A DNA stretch of 40,272 nucleotides. It comes from a virus. The DNA is taken from positions 1 through 40,272 of the IMG/VR virus record IMGVR_UViG_3300033143_004486; one strand, written 5' to 3'. The translations under genes and the position numbers were made by a program. The notes under the pieces were generated by a model. That model was given only the letters and a program-made list of their open reading frames with translations, was not told the DNA's origin and made no database searches. Below, piece by piece: positions 9,086 to 15,002 of the stretch. Numbering within the stretch: position 1 is the first letter of the stretch; each line of letters opens with the position of its first letter.

Positions 9086-9202
9086 ATGCTAAAAGACTTC
9101 CTAAAAGCGTTGTTAATATCTTTCATCATCCTTGTGGTGGGGTTCGTTTGGTTGGTGGTGAGCGACATGGGGCTGGCGGGGGTGTGGGAGGTTTTGTTTT
9201 AA
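9086..9202 (+). CDS. 38-residue single-span membrane protein
   Basis: A short reading frame beginning MLKDFLKALLISF with a hydrophobic span at about residues 8-25 (LLISFIILVVGFVWLVV). It begins one base after the LamG stop and its TAA overlaps the next ATG (TAATG). Position and size are compatible with a small holin-like or regulatory membrane peptide; the function is unproven. Confidence 0.5.
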   Translation: MLKDFLKALLISFIILVVGFVWLVVSDMGLAGVWEVLF

Positions 9203-9399
9203 TGTCAAACTGGCGCAGAAAATCCGATAAGAAGGAGTTCAAGGCTTACAGGCTTTGTCAAGACAAGCCCATTGACGTTGCGGGTGGCATGACTGTCAGG
9301 GGGTATATGGGGGACTGGATTATTGACACCGACGAGGGAAGGGTCAAGTATGATTCGACGATATTTTATAAGGAGTTTGAGAAAGTAGAGGATGAGTAG
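9202..9399 (+). CDS. Small PGDYG-like phage protein
   Basis: 65 residues from the ATG overlapping the previous stop. The sequence MTVRGYMGDWIIDTDEGRVK and the following F-K-F pattern resemble the short PGDYG/GDWI proteins common in phages and in host accessory regions. Their role is unknown to me. Confidence 0.55.
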   Translation: MSNWRRKSDKKEFKAYRLCQDKPIDVAGGMTVRGYMGDWIIDTDEGRVKYDSTIFYKEFEKVEDE

Positions 9400-9476
9400 G
9401 CTAAATGCTGAAAATTAAACCTGCGAGGCTGATTGCTTGCTCCTCACAAGAACAGCCTCAATCGATTGGGGGGTGG

Positions 9477-9683
9477 ATGAGAGTATTCTTACTGATTAGT
9501 ATATTGTCAATGAGTGTATGCGGGTGTGCAGGAATTTATGATTCAAGGAATCAGAATTACTTGAATATTAATAAGCCTGAGTACAGTGGGGCGGCGGCGA
9601 AAGATGCGAAGCTTAAGACAGGCAGATTGATTGCCTGGTCATTATTAATGAAAGTTCCGAGTGTGGGGGAAATAGGGAAATGA
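9477..9683 (+). CDS. Small membrane-targeted, probable lipoprotein
   Basis: 68 residues. The ATG at 9477 follows a strong purine run (GGGGGGTGG), whereas the longer upstream frame has none. The N-terminus MRVFLLISILSMSVCGCAG is a signal sequence ending in a lipobox-like cysteine (VCGC). The rest is short and polar with a C-terminal amphipathic segment. It could be an outer-membrane spanin-type lipoprotein. It overlaps the next gene by ATGA. Confidence 0.5.
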   Translation: MRVFLLISILSMSVCGCAGIYDSRNQNYLNINKPEYSGAAAKDAKLKTGRLIAWSLLMKVPSVGEIGK

Positions 9684-9946
9684 ACATAATTCTTGCTTTG
9701 ATAATTTTGGCGTTAAGCGGGTGCAGTTCCGTTATGCAGGAAGCACATTATGAGTATCATCCTTATTACCAAAAAAAATATCTTTGGTTTGGTGAATATG
9801 TTGAGAGGCACAGAAAAGAACGTTTCATTGATAAAGAATATACTGCCAGTGGTACAGGAGGTAAGGCAGATTTTGGAGCAAGGAAGGTTGAAGGCGGAAC
9901 TTATGATCCGATACCGAAAAACATTGGGTTAGGAAAGGCGAACTAA
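9680..9946 (+). CDS. Small lipoprotein
   Basis: 88 residues with a clear lipoprotein signal (MNIILALIILALSGCSS; lipobox LSGC). The mature part is basic, Tyr- and Lys-rich, and ends in a Gly-rich tail. Together with the previous lipoprotein and the next membrane coiled-coil protein it could be part of a spanin-like lysis set, but no family is recognised. Confidence 0.6.
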   Translation: MNIILALIILALSGCSSVMQEAHYEYHPYYQKKYLWFGEYVERHRKERFIDKEYTASGTGGKADFGARKVEGGTYDPIPKNIGLGKAN

Positions 9947-10212
9947 TGGATATCGCAATTCCAATCGCACTGCTTTTATTTTTTCTTGCCGCTATCTACG
10001 GGATAGGGAAAGAAATGGTAAAACGTCCGACATATGATTATGTGGAGAAAAAGTACATGGAAGCCAAGATGTGCGACGTTTTAAATACTCAAGTCAACAA
10101 AACCCTCGAGAAGCAGGGTATGGCTATCGACGAGATAAAAGAAGAGGTCAAGGGGTTTATGGAGGTTCGGCGGGATATTAAACAGATTTTGGACAATCAA
10201 CGGAAGACGTAA
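9946..10212 (+). CDS. Membrane-anchored coiled-coil protein, possible inner spanin or holin-like
   Basis: 88 residues with TAATG coupling to the lipoprotein gene. One N-terminal span (IPIALLLFFLAAIYGI) is followed by a charged helical region (VNKTLEKQGMAIDEIKEEVKG...) that is likely a coiled coil. The membrane-plus-coil arrangement next to lipoprotein genes fits an inner-membrane spanin subunit or XhlA-type protein. It is the last plus-strand gene before the convergent early operon. Confidence 0.45.
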   Translation: MDIAIPIALLLFFLAAIYGIGKEMVKRPTYDYVEKKYMEAKMCDVLNTQVNKTLEKQGMAIDEIKEEVKGFMEVRRDIKQILDNQRKT

Positions 10213-10235
10213 TTTCTAAACCCCTCCCCGCGGTG

Positions 10236-10421
10236 TCAAGTTAATTGCTTATCCCCCTTTGGGGTATCGAGTTGATTTCTTTTTAAATACTCTTCGAGCC
10301 ACCTCTCATCACTTACCTCCATTAATTGCTCAACCACTTCCCGCACTTCTTTATCTGTAACTTTTGGCAGCCACTTTTTCATTGCGCGATAATAAATGTT
10401 CCAAAGTTCTGTTGGTGTCAT
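10236..10421 (-). CDS. Hypothetical 61-residue helical protein
   Basis: The last gene of the minus-strand operon. Acidic, helical, no recognised domain (MTPTELWNIYYRAMKKWLPK). The start overlaps the upstream stop by ATGA. A small CCCC/GGGG hairpin (10253-10264) near its end may help termination between the convergent operons. Confidence 0.55.
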   Translation of the reverse strand: MTPTELWNIYYRAMKKWLPKVTDKEVREVVEQLMEVSDERWLEEYLKRNQLDTPKGDKQLT

Positions 10422-10618
10422 ACCACCTCATCCTCATAATCCCCGAAGATAACCCGTCGGTGATGCCACTCGGTTTCTTTTGTTCCCTCACGATATCTCT
10501 TTCCACCTTCGGTGCAACTTTTTACTCTTCGTCTTTTCCCACAAGCAACACAAAAGCGATGCCTATTATTTACAGCTATAATTGTCTTCCCGCAATCTTC
10601 GCAGGGCTTAGGTTGCAT
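10418..10618 (-). CDS. Small zinc-ribbon protein
   Basis: 66 residues from the ATG at 10618, chosen because AAGGGGG lies five bases upstream. Two CxxC knuckles (PCEDCGK and FCVACGK) form a probable zinc ribbon, followed by a basic tail. A nucleic-acid-binding role is plausible. A damaged copy of this gene lies at 10961-11019. Confidence 0.6.
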   Translation of the reverse strand: MQPKPCEDCGKTIIAVNNRHRFCVACGKRRRVKSCTEGGKRYREGTKETEWHHRRVIFGDYEDEVV

Positions 10619-10796
10619 TTTTTGCCCCCTTGTCATCGAATATAATTTCACAAGGGAACACATCTCCCCTTAACTCTCCCCTATCAAACAAATCCTCACA
10701 ATTCATAATTAAATAAAAACTTCTTTTGAGTTTATGTATTGTTGCCAGCTTTCCGTCCAGAATTACCGCCCATGCTTTTACTTTTTTCTTAGTCAT
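10608..10796 (-). CDS. Hypothetical 62-residue protein
   Basis: Small soluble protein (MTKKKVKAWAVILDGKLATI...) with a beta-alpha pattern and a ribosome site AAGGTGG. It overlaps the zinc-ribbon gene by 11 bp, ending NAT-stop. No family recognised. Confidence 0.55.
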   Translation of the reverse strand: MTKKKVKAWAVILDGKLATIHKLKRSFYLIMNCEDLFDRGELRGDVFPCEIIFDDKGAKNAT

Positions 10797-10945
10797 TTTG
10801 CCACCTTTTCTTTTTTATATGCCAACGGACAGACTTCAATATATTTACAACAATCTTGTCTCAACGAACAAACTACCTCTCCAGTTATTACATTCTTCCA
10901 AGATTTTTCACATCCTTTAAGTTCGTAGAACAATTCTGGATCCAT
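10793..10945 (-). CDS. Cysteine-rich 50-residue protein
   Basis: Short frame starting MDPELFYELKGCEKSW with five cysteines including DCCKYIEVCP, probably a small metal-binding protein. Good ribosome site (AAAGGAGAGG) and ATGA overlap with the next gene, so it is translated as part of the operon. Confidence 0.55.
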   Translation of the reverse strand: MDPELFYELKGCEKSWKNVITGEVVCSLRQDCCKYIEVCPLAYKKEKVAK

Positions 10946-10960
10946 TGTATTCCTCTCCTT

Positions 10961-11019
10961 TCATACCGCCTCATCCTCCTTATCCCCGAAGATAACCCGC
11001 CGCAGGGCTTAGGTTGCAT
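10961..11019 (-). pseudogene. Internally deleted remnant of the zinc-ribbon gene
   Basis: The first ~20 bases (ATGCAACCTAAGCCCTGC) and last ~39 bases of the zinc-ribbon gene at 10418-10618 are repeated here with about 142 bp missing between them. The deletion breaks the frame. As in the intact copy, the upstream gene ends ...NAT-stop over this start. Confidence 0.7.
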
Positions 11020-11194
11020 TTGGCACCTCATCGTGGACTGTATAATCATATGTGTGGGTATCCCCATACGTATACGTTATAACACACAATTCTTTTCTGT
11101 CTCGGTGCATTGCACGATGTCGCATTATTCCAAGATGGTGAAACGACTTTTTACAAGTATGACAATATGTATTCTTAACGAATGCTATTTTCAT
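11009..11194 (-). CDS. Small C2H2 zinc-finger-like protein
   Basis: 61 residues. YCHTCKKSFHHLGIMRHRAMH fits a CxxC...HxxxH finger with one residue less than the classic spacing between the pairs. Ribosome site GGGGGAAGAA. The C-terminus runs into the zinc-ribbon remnant. A DNA- or RNA-binding role in the early phase is possible. Confidence 0.55.
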   Translation of the reverse strand: MKIAFVKNTYCHTCKKSFHHLGIMRHRAMHRDRKELCVITYTYGDTHTYDYTVHDEVPNAT

Positions 11195-11343
11195 TTCTTC
11201 CCCCTATTCGCCTTGTACCCCTCGACAAAGCCCTTTAAAACAGCATAAATACATGCGACGAGACATATAAAAGAAGCACCCGACAAAATAAACATAAGAA
11301 GAAAAATCCAAAGTTTAACAACACCCACAAATATATCATTCAT
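11191..11343 (-). CDS. 50-residue single-span membrane protein
   Basis: Starts MNDIFVGVVKLWIFLLMFIL with a long hydrophobic span and ends in a basic tail (EGYKANRGKK). Coupled on both sides (TAATG upstream, ATGA downstream). Possibly a small holin-like or host-takeover membrane peptide. Confidence 0.55.
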   Translation of the reverse strand: MNDIFVGVVKLWIFLLMFILSGASFICLVACIYAVLKGFVEGYKANRGKK

Positions 11344-11597
11344 TATTTCCCGATCCTTTCCGCGATGGCGTCAACTAAAGAGTGATTCTGTTTCTCTTTT
11401 AAAGCTCTAATAACCGAAAATTTAATATCTCTTCTATACCAGTCCATTATAATTTTTCGTATTTCTTCCCTGTCTGGTAATTTATTTCTTTTCTCGAGAC
11501 AACTAATAGCCTCTTTCAATGCTTCTGTTTGAGAATAACCCCCGCCTCTTTTTTCATATTCCTCTATCATCCACTGTAATATTTCCGTTGTATTCAT
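11343..11597 (-). CDS. Hypothetical 84-residue helical protein, VDAIAERIGK tail
   Basis: Acidic helical protein (MNTTEILQWMIEEYEKRGGG...). Its last ten residues VDAIAERIGK are shared with the next gene upstream, and the DNA under them is repeated (11346-11375 and 11597-11626, 26 of 30 bases equal). Function unknown. Confidence 0.6.
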   Translation of the reverse strand: MNTTEILQWMIEEYEKRGGGYSQTEALKEAISCLEKRNKLPDREEIRKIIMDWYRRDIKFSVIRALKEKQNHSLVDAIAERIGK

Positions 11598-11875
11598 TTC
11601 CCAATCCTTTCTGCGATGGCATCTACGATTTTACTACAAAATCTACCTATAAGCAGAGAATCCGTTAATTGTTCTCCGGGCCTGGCTTCTATTATTTCTT
11701 CACGCAACCCGTCTATCTCGTCTATTTTCACGAGAGTTATTTCCATTAATTCTGCCATGCTCGGCAAAAAGGCGTCGTATTCATCAATGACTTGATTGCG
11801 CCCAATGATACACCCACCATTGAAAGAATACCCAAGCATATAACATCCTTCAGTTTTCTCTGGTTTCTTTTTCAT
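11594..11875 (-). CDS. Hypothetical 93-residue protein, VDAIAERIGK tail
   Basis: Starts MKKKPEKTEGCYMLGYSF. Otherwise unlike its neighbour except for the identical C-terminal decapeptide, which suggests module exchange through this short repeat. ATGA-type overlap with both neighbours. Confidence 0.55.
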   Translation of the reverse strand: MKKKPEKTEGCYMLGYSFNGGCIIGRNQVIDEYDAFLPSMAELMEITLVKIDEIDGLREEIIEARPGEQLTDSLLIGRFCSKIVDAIAERIGK

Positions 11876-12249
11876 TTCTCCACCCTCTCCGAGCTGATAC
11901 GCACAACAGCATTCGGTATAAATTTTATTAAATCAGTAAATATGTCTAATGACAACAACACCTCTTTGTTCAAATTTGACATAGAATTCGCTTTAAAAAA
12001 TTCAAACCTCTTACTTATCTCTTTCATTTGGTCGGGATGTTCGTCTTTATTTAGTTCAAGAATCACGTCAACTTTTTTCACCATTTCAAGTACTTGCTCT
12101 CTGTCGTCCCTTAAATACGCCTTCCTTAATTTAATAATGATATCGTTGAGGCTCTCCCCGCCCGCCATATTAAATGTTATACCCGCAAAAGCAGGATGAC
12201 AGGCAGGTGTACAAAAAGCTAAAAACAGAATCAGTGTAATCGTTTTCAT
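11872..12249 (-). CDS. Exported helical protein
   Basis: 125 residues with an N-terminal signal peptide (residues 1-22, ...ACHPAFA). The mature part is helical and charged. It is an exported product of the early operon, so it may act in the periplasm or outer membrane, for example in superinfection exclusion. No family recognised. Ribosome site AAAGGAAACC. Confidence 0.6.
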   Translation of the reverse strand: MKTITLILFLAFCTPACHPAFAGITFNMAGGESLNDIIIKLRKAYLRDDREQVLEMVKKVDVILELNKDEHPDQMKEISKRFEFFKANSMSNLNKEVLLSLDIFTDLIKFIPNAVVRISSERVEK

Positions 12250-12308
12250 GGTTTCCTTTCATTATTTAAAATGGTAGAGGAGCGTTTATCGGAGTCAGGT
12301 ACCCGCCT

Positions 12309-12380
12309 TTATCTGCTGATTATTTTTTGAGACGCTATCTCTATCTTTAACAGCTTAATCCGAACCTCATTTTGTTTCAT
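12309..12380 (-). CDS. Possible 23-residue peptide
   Basis: A very short frame (MKQNEVRIKLLKIEIASQ...) whose ATG overlaps the stop of the preceding membrane gene (ATGA). Only the coupling supports it. Confidence 0.25.
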   Translation of the reverse strand: MKQNEVRIKLLKIEIASQKIISR

Positions 12381-12517
12381 TTCATGCGCATGACAACGTA
12401 TTGCATTAACGCTGACAACAACTGAAAACACCCGTACCACCAGTTACCATAATAGAAGCAGACAATAGATGCCAATGTAAACAGGATTATAATTAGTATT
12501 GGGAAAAATATTATCAT
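12377..12517 (-). CDS. 46-residue membrane peptide
   Basis: MIIFFPILIIILFTLASIV is a strong hydrophobic span, followed by an aromatic segment (FYYGNWWYG) and a second weak hydrophobic part. Ribosome site GGAGAGG. Possibly a holin-like or other small membrane protein. Confidence 0.5.
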   Translation of the reverse strand: MIIFFPILIIILFTLASIVCFYYGNWWYGCFQLLSALMQYVVMRMK

Positions 12518-12530
12518 TTCAGCCTCTCCA

Positions 12531-12626
12531 TTATTGCGGTAACAATTTAATTAGCGAGTAGCCCGTCGGCTTAAATACCGCCTCGTCCGATTCCATACCA
12601 CCGGCGTACTCTATGCCCGTCGGCAT
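12531..12626 (-). CDS. Doubtful 31-residue frame
   Basis: MPTGIEYAGGMESDEAVF... is the plausible end of a longer open frame that lacks a good start. An AAAAGGAG lies about 20 bases upstream of this ATG, too far for a good ribosome site. It may be a remnant. Confidence 0.2.
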   Translation of the reverse strand: MPTGIEYAGGMESDEAVFKPTGYSLIKLLPQ

Positions 12627-12700
12627 ATTTCGATGGAGAAAGTGGTGTACGACTCCTTTTTCAACCGTGTTTCTGAGCGGTAACCTCGCTGATTTATTTC

Positions 12701-12895
12701 TTATAAAACATGCACATCCCAATCACGAGTAAAATACTGCATTTTTCCATCTTCATCAAAACAAACTGCCGTTTTTACTTTCCCACGTCCAGGCATTCCC
12801 TTTTTTATGAAATGGCTAAAGGTATGTATTTTATCACTGAATATAAATTTATTCCCTTCTTGAAGTTCATATATTGTTACTGCACCTGTTGACAT
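12701..12895 (-). CDS. Hypothetical 64-residue protein
   Basis: MSTGAVTIYELQEGNKFIFS... is beta-rich. The second ATG is chosen since AAAGGA is eight bases away; the first ATG is only two bases from it. No family recognised. Confidence 0.5.
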   Translation of the reverse strand: MSTGAVTIYELQEGNKFIFSDKIHTFSHFIKKGMPGRGKVKTAVCFDEDGKMQYFTRDWDVHVL

Positions 12896-12914
12896 AATCA
12901 TTTCCTTTCATCAA

Positions 12915-12986
12915 TGGGAGCACAAAGACTCGAACTCTGAACTGCAGGTCTACAGCCTGGCGTGATTCCAGTTTCACCATACTCCC
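12915..12986 (-). tRNA. tRNA with anticodon GTA (Tyr), short variable arm
   Basis: A complete cloverleaf can be folded by eye. The 7-bp acceptor GGGAGTA/TGCTCCC has one G-T pair. The D stem is GTGA/TCAC with a GG-containing loop, and the anticodon loop is CTGTAGA. The T arm is CAGAG-TTCGAGT-CTTTG. The discriminator is A and no CCA is encoded. The anticodon stem has a C-C mismatch at the 27-43 position. The variable loop has only four bases, whereas bacterial tRNA-Tyr normally has a long variable arm. It lies in the early operon between the exonuclease and small genes. Confidence 0.85.
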
Positions 12987-13086
12987 TAAATTTAAAGCCC
13001 TGGCAGGCTGACTGTAAGCCGTCATTTAACCATTACGCAACTTCTGGCACCTGCCACGTCCGCAAATAGAAAAATAAACCTCTGGT
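12987..13086 (-). other. Structured spacer with tRNA-like traits
   Basis: On the minus strand a 7-bp inverted pair TGGCAGG/CCTGCCA encloses 42 bases that contain a D-arm-like string (GCGTAATGGTTAA) and a GGCT/AGCC stem with a 7-base loop. It does not fold as a normal tRNA (no T arm, wrong base before the anticodon). Perhaps a decayed tRNA or a processing element. Confidence 0.3.
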
Positions 13087-13905
13087 TTATTGGTTGGCGG
13101 ACTGGATTAAATCTGAGTGATGCACCGGCACGCTCAACTTCTTTGTGGCGTGGCAGTAATCACACAAAAAACATCGTTCTGGGTCGGCTTTACCCGCCTT
13201 AAGGTCAAGTATCCGCTCGACGTTCATCTCGACTTCACGCATCGCGGTGTCAAGCTCGTCTTGCTCAAATGCGATGATTTCGATTTCGGGATACTTTTCT
13301 TTTGAGGCGGCGGCAATATAAAACGGGAGTTTCTTGCCAGTGTTAATCTCCGTGAGCCGTTGGTATATTGCGCCCTGGACGTCATACCCATATGCGACGC
13401 AGAAGTCTACCCGCCCTAATTCTCGCGACCATACATGATCGCGAAGGGATTTCATGACCTTTAAATCCACAATACATACGTGGCGAATCAACGAATCTAT
13501 TTTGCCTTTCCATTTTGCCCCGAATATCTCACCTGTAAAGATTACCTGTTTCTCACCTGCAAGATATTTCATCATATACGGATCACGCTCGATGCGGGCT
13601 ATGATGTCATCCATATACATATACTCCGACCTAATCCTAGACGGGTTATTTTTCGTGCCTTTGGTATATGCTTCTGGATGCTGACCTAAAAATACATCGA
13701 GCGTACCTTCAAAATGAGCATCGACGTAACTGCTAGCAAGCATGGCGGTTGTCGAATCCTTTGTCCAAAAACCGTTCATTTCGGCCAAGGTGCGCTCCTC
13801 GCACCCTCGTTTTATCGGCGTACCAACAAAAGATTTATACTGGCTAACGGAGAGATATTCTTTCGCCGATTCTTTTGAAAAGTAATTCTCGTTTGTAAGG
13901 AACAT
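13087..13905 (-). CDS. PD-(D/E)XK exonuclease (DUF3799/RecE/Cas4-like)
   Basis: 272 residues. The nuclease core is visible as GKIDSL followed by CIVDLKV (the D...DxK signature), then YGYDVQGAIYQRL (the conserved tyrosine/glutamine motif of lambda-exo and Cas4-like folds). The C-terminal CFLCDYC may bind metal. Directly downstream of RecT with TAATG overlap, so it most likely makes the single-strand tails that RecT anneals. Length matches the DUF3799-type phage nucleases. Confidence 0.85.
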   Translation of the reverse strand: MFLTNENYFSKESAKEYLSVSQYKSFVGTPIKRGCEERTLAEMNGFWTKDSTTAMLASSYVDAHFEGTLDVFLGQHPEAYTKGTKNNPSRIRSEYMYMDDIIARIERDPYMMKYLAGEKQVIFTGEIFGAKWKGKIDSLIRHVCIVDLKVMKSLRDHVWSRELGRVDFCVAYGYDVQGAIYQRLTEINTGKKLPFYIAAASKEKYPEIEIIAFEQDELDTAMREVEMNVERILDLKAGKADPERCFLCDYCHATKKLSVPVHHSDLIQSANQ

Positions 13906-14777
13906 TATTTCTTCTCCCCCTTCTCCGCTGCCTTGTCTTCCTCAGCCCACGCCGACTTTTCATAATCTGGTTTTTCGGGCGGTGGTTCTGGATGCCATGA
14001 GTGCAAAGGCGGTTCCTCGGCGGGTTTTTCTTCTTTCGGAGCCTCAACTTTTGGCTTGGGGTTAAACGGGTCGGTTGCTTCTTTTTTTGCGACTTTTCCT
14101 TCTACGTCAATTACTGTCCCGCTTCCCTCTCGCCAAGCCTGATCCTGCACGCTCTGGTCAAAGTCAAGCTGTATCATCTTACATAGCCTGCGGAGTACCG
14201 TCTTTTTGTACATCTCCCCAGGGGTGTCTTTCCAGGCTTTACCGTCAGGTTGCTTCGAAAATTTGCGGCGGGTATTCTCCATGTCGGCAAGGCTCATACT
14301 GTCATACATCATACTTCCGTCGGCGTAATAAACCACAGCGAAAGCCCCCATAATCTTGGCATCGTTGAGCATGAGCGGCTTAAAATCAACGTGTTGTTGA
14401 CCATCCCTGACGTATTCCTCGAAGATATCCCCTTCCCTTACAAGTTTGGCGTAGATGTCCCTGACCTTGTTAATGCTGTACTTTTTGGCAAGTTTAATCT
14501 CGCCTTTGTAGTCAGTTTGAAACTGCAACTGATTGCCGTAAGGGATTGCGTAACATTCCCTATTGAAGAAATCCAGCCCGAGGAATGCGCCTTTAAGCAT
14601 AGTCCTGGCAACGCTTCGGGGTTCCAAGCTTTCAATTCCTTTTGTTTCAGCTAATACCGTTAGGCAGTTTTGTAGGAAACGCGTCTGGTTAAAATTCTCA
14701 GGCAACGCTTCCATTTTATCCTGCATTAACGTCTTAAGATTGTCTGATACGGTTTTTAATGCTAATCCTTTTTCCAT
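13905..14777 (-). CDS. recT: RecT-family single-strand annealing protein
   Basis: 290 residues. The family core is recognisable: LPENFNQTRFLQNCLTVL, MLKGAFLGLDFFNRECYAIPYGN, QTDYKGEIKLAKKY and AFAVVYYADGS. A Pro/Glu/Lys-rich tail of about 55 residues follows (after about residue 235). It pairs with the downstream exonuclease for phage recombination. Ribosome site AAGGAG. Confidence 0.92.
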   Translation of the reverse strand: MEKGLALKTVSDNLKTLMQDKMEALPENFNQTRFLQNCLTVLAETKGIESLEPRSVARTMLKGAFLGLDFFNRECYAIPYGNQLQFQTDYKGEIKLAKKYSINKVRDIYAKLVREGDIFEEYVRDGQQHVDFKPLMLNDAKIMGAFAVVYYADGSMMYDSMSLADMENTRRKFSKQPDGKAWKDTPGEMYKKTVLRRLCKMIQLDFDQSVQDQAWREGSGTVIDVEGKVAKKEATDPFNPKPKVEAPKEEKPAEEPPLHSWHPEPPPEKPDYEKSAWAEEDKAAEKGEKK

Positions 14778-14803
14778 GATGTTTCTCCTTTTTGCACGGT
14801 TAA

Positions 14804-15001
14804 TTAATAAATAGGCTTCCTGATAAATATTACTCTTTTCGATAAAGCATTGTAAATGTTCTCGGCTTCACCGAAATTTCCTGAATGATGTCCTGACATC
14901 GTGAGGATAAAATCGTCTTTCCCAAAAACAATTACTTCTTTTTCTCCAACATCATGCGCCGAGTAACAACCGCTTAACGATATAATGTCTTTTATTTTCA
15001 T
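14804..15001 (-). CDS. Hypothetical 65-residue protein
   Basis: MKIKDIISLSGCYSAHDVGEK... is a small beta-rich protein between the ATPase and RecT genes. Its ribosome site (GGAGAG) lies within the end of the ATPase gene. No family recognised. Confidence 0.55.
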   Translation of the reverse strand: MKIKDIISLSGCYSAHDVGEKEVIVFGKDDFILTMSGHHSGNFGEAENIYNALSKRVIFIRKPIY

Positions 15002-15002
15002 T

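Noticed and set aside
10253-10264. Strong bidirectional terminator between convergent operons
   Set aside because: Only a four-pair CCCC/GGGG hairpin without a convincing T run; noted in the neighbouring gene entry but not called.
10856-11248. Plus-strand frame of 130 codons across the early operon
   Set aside because: It lies opposite coupled minus-strand genes with good ribosome sites and has no motif or start signal.
12987-13086. Second tRNA gene
   Set aside because: No T arm or proper anticodon loop could be formed; kept only as a structured spacer.
13905-14777. Reverse-transcriptase-like YADG in the RecT protein
   Set aside because: YYADGS lies within a clear RecT core and lacks the other polymerase motifs.
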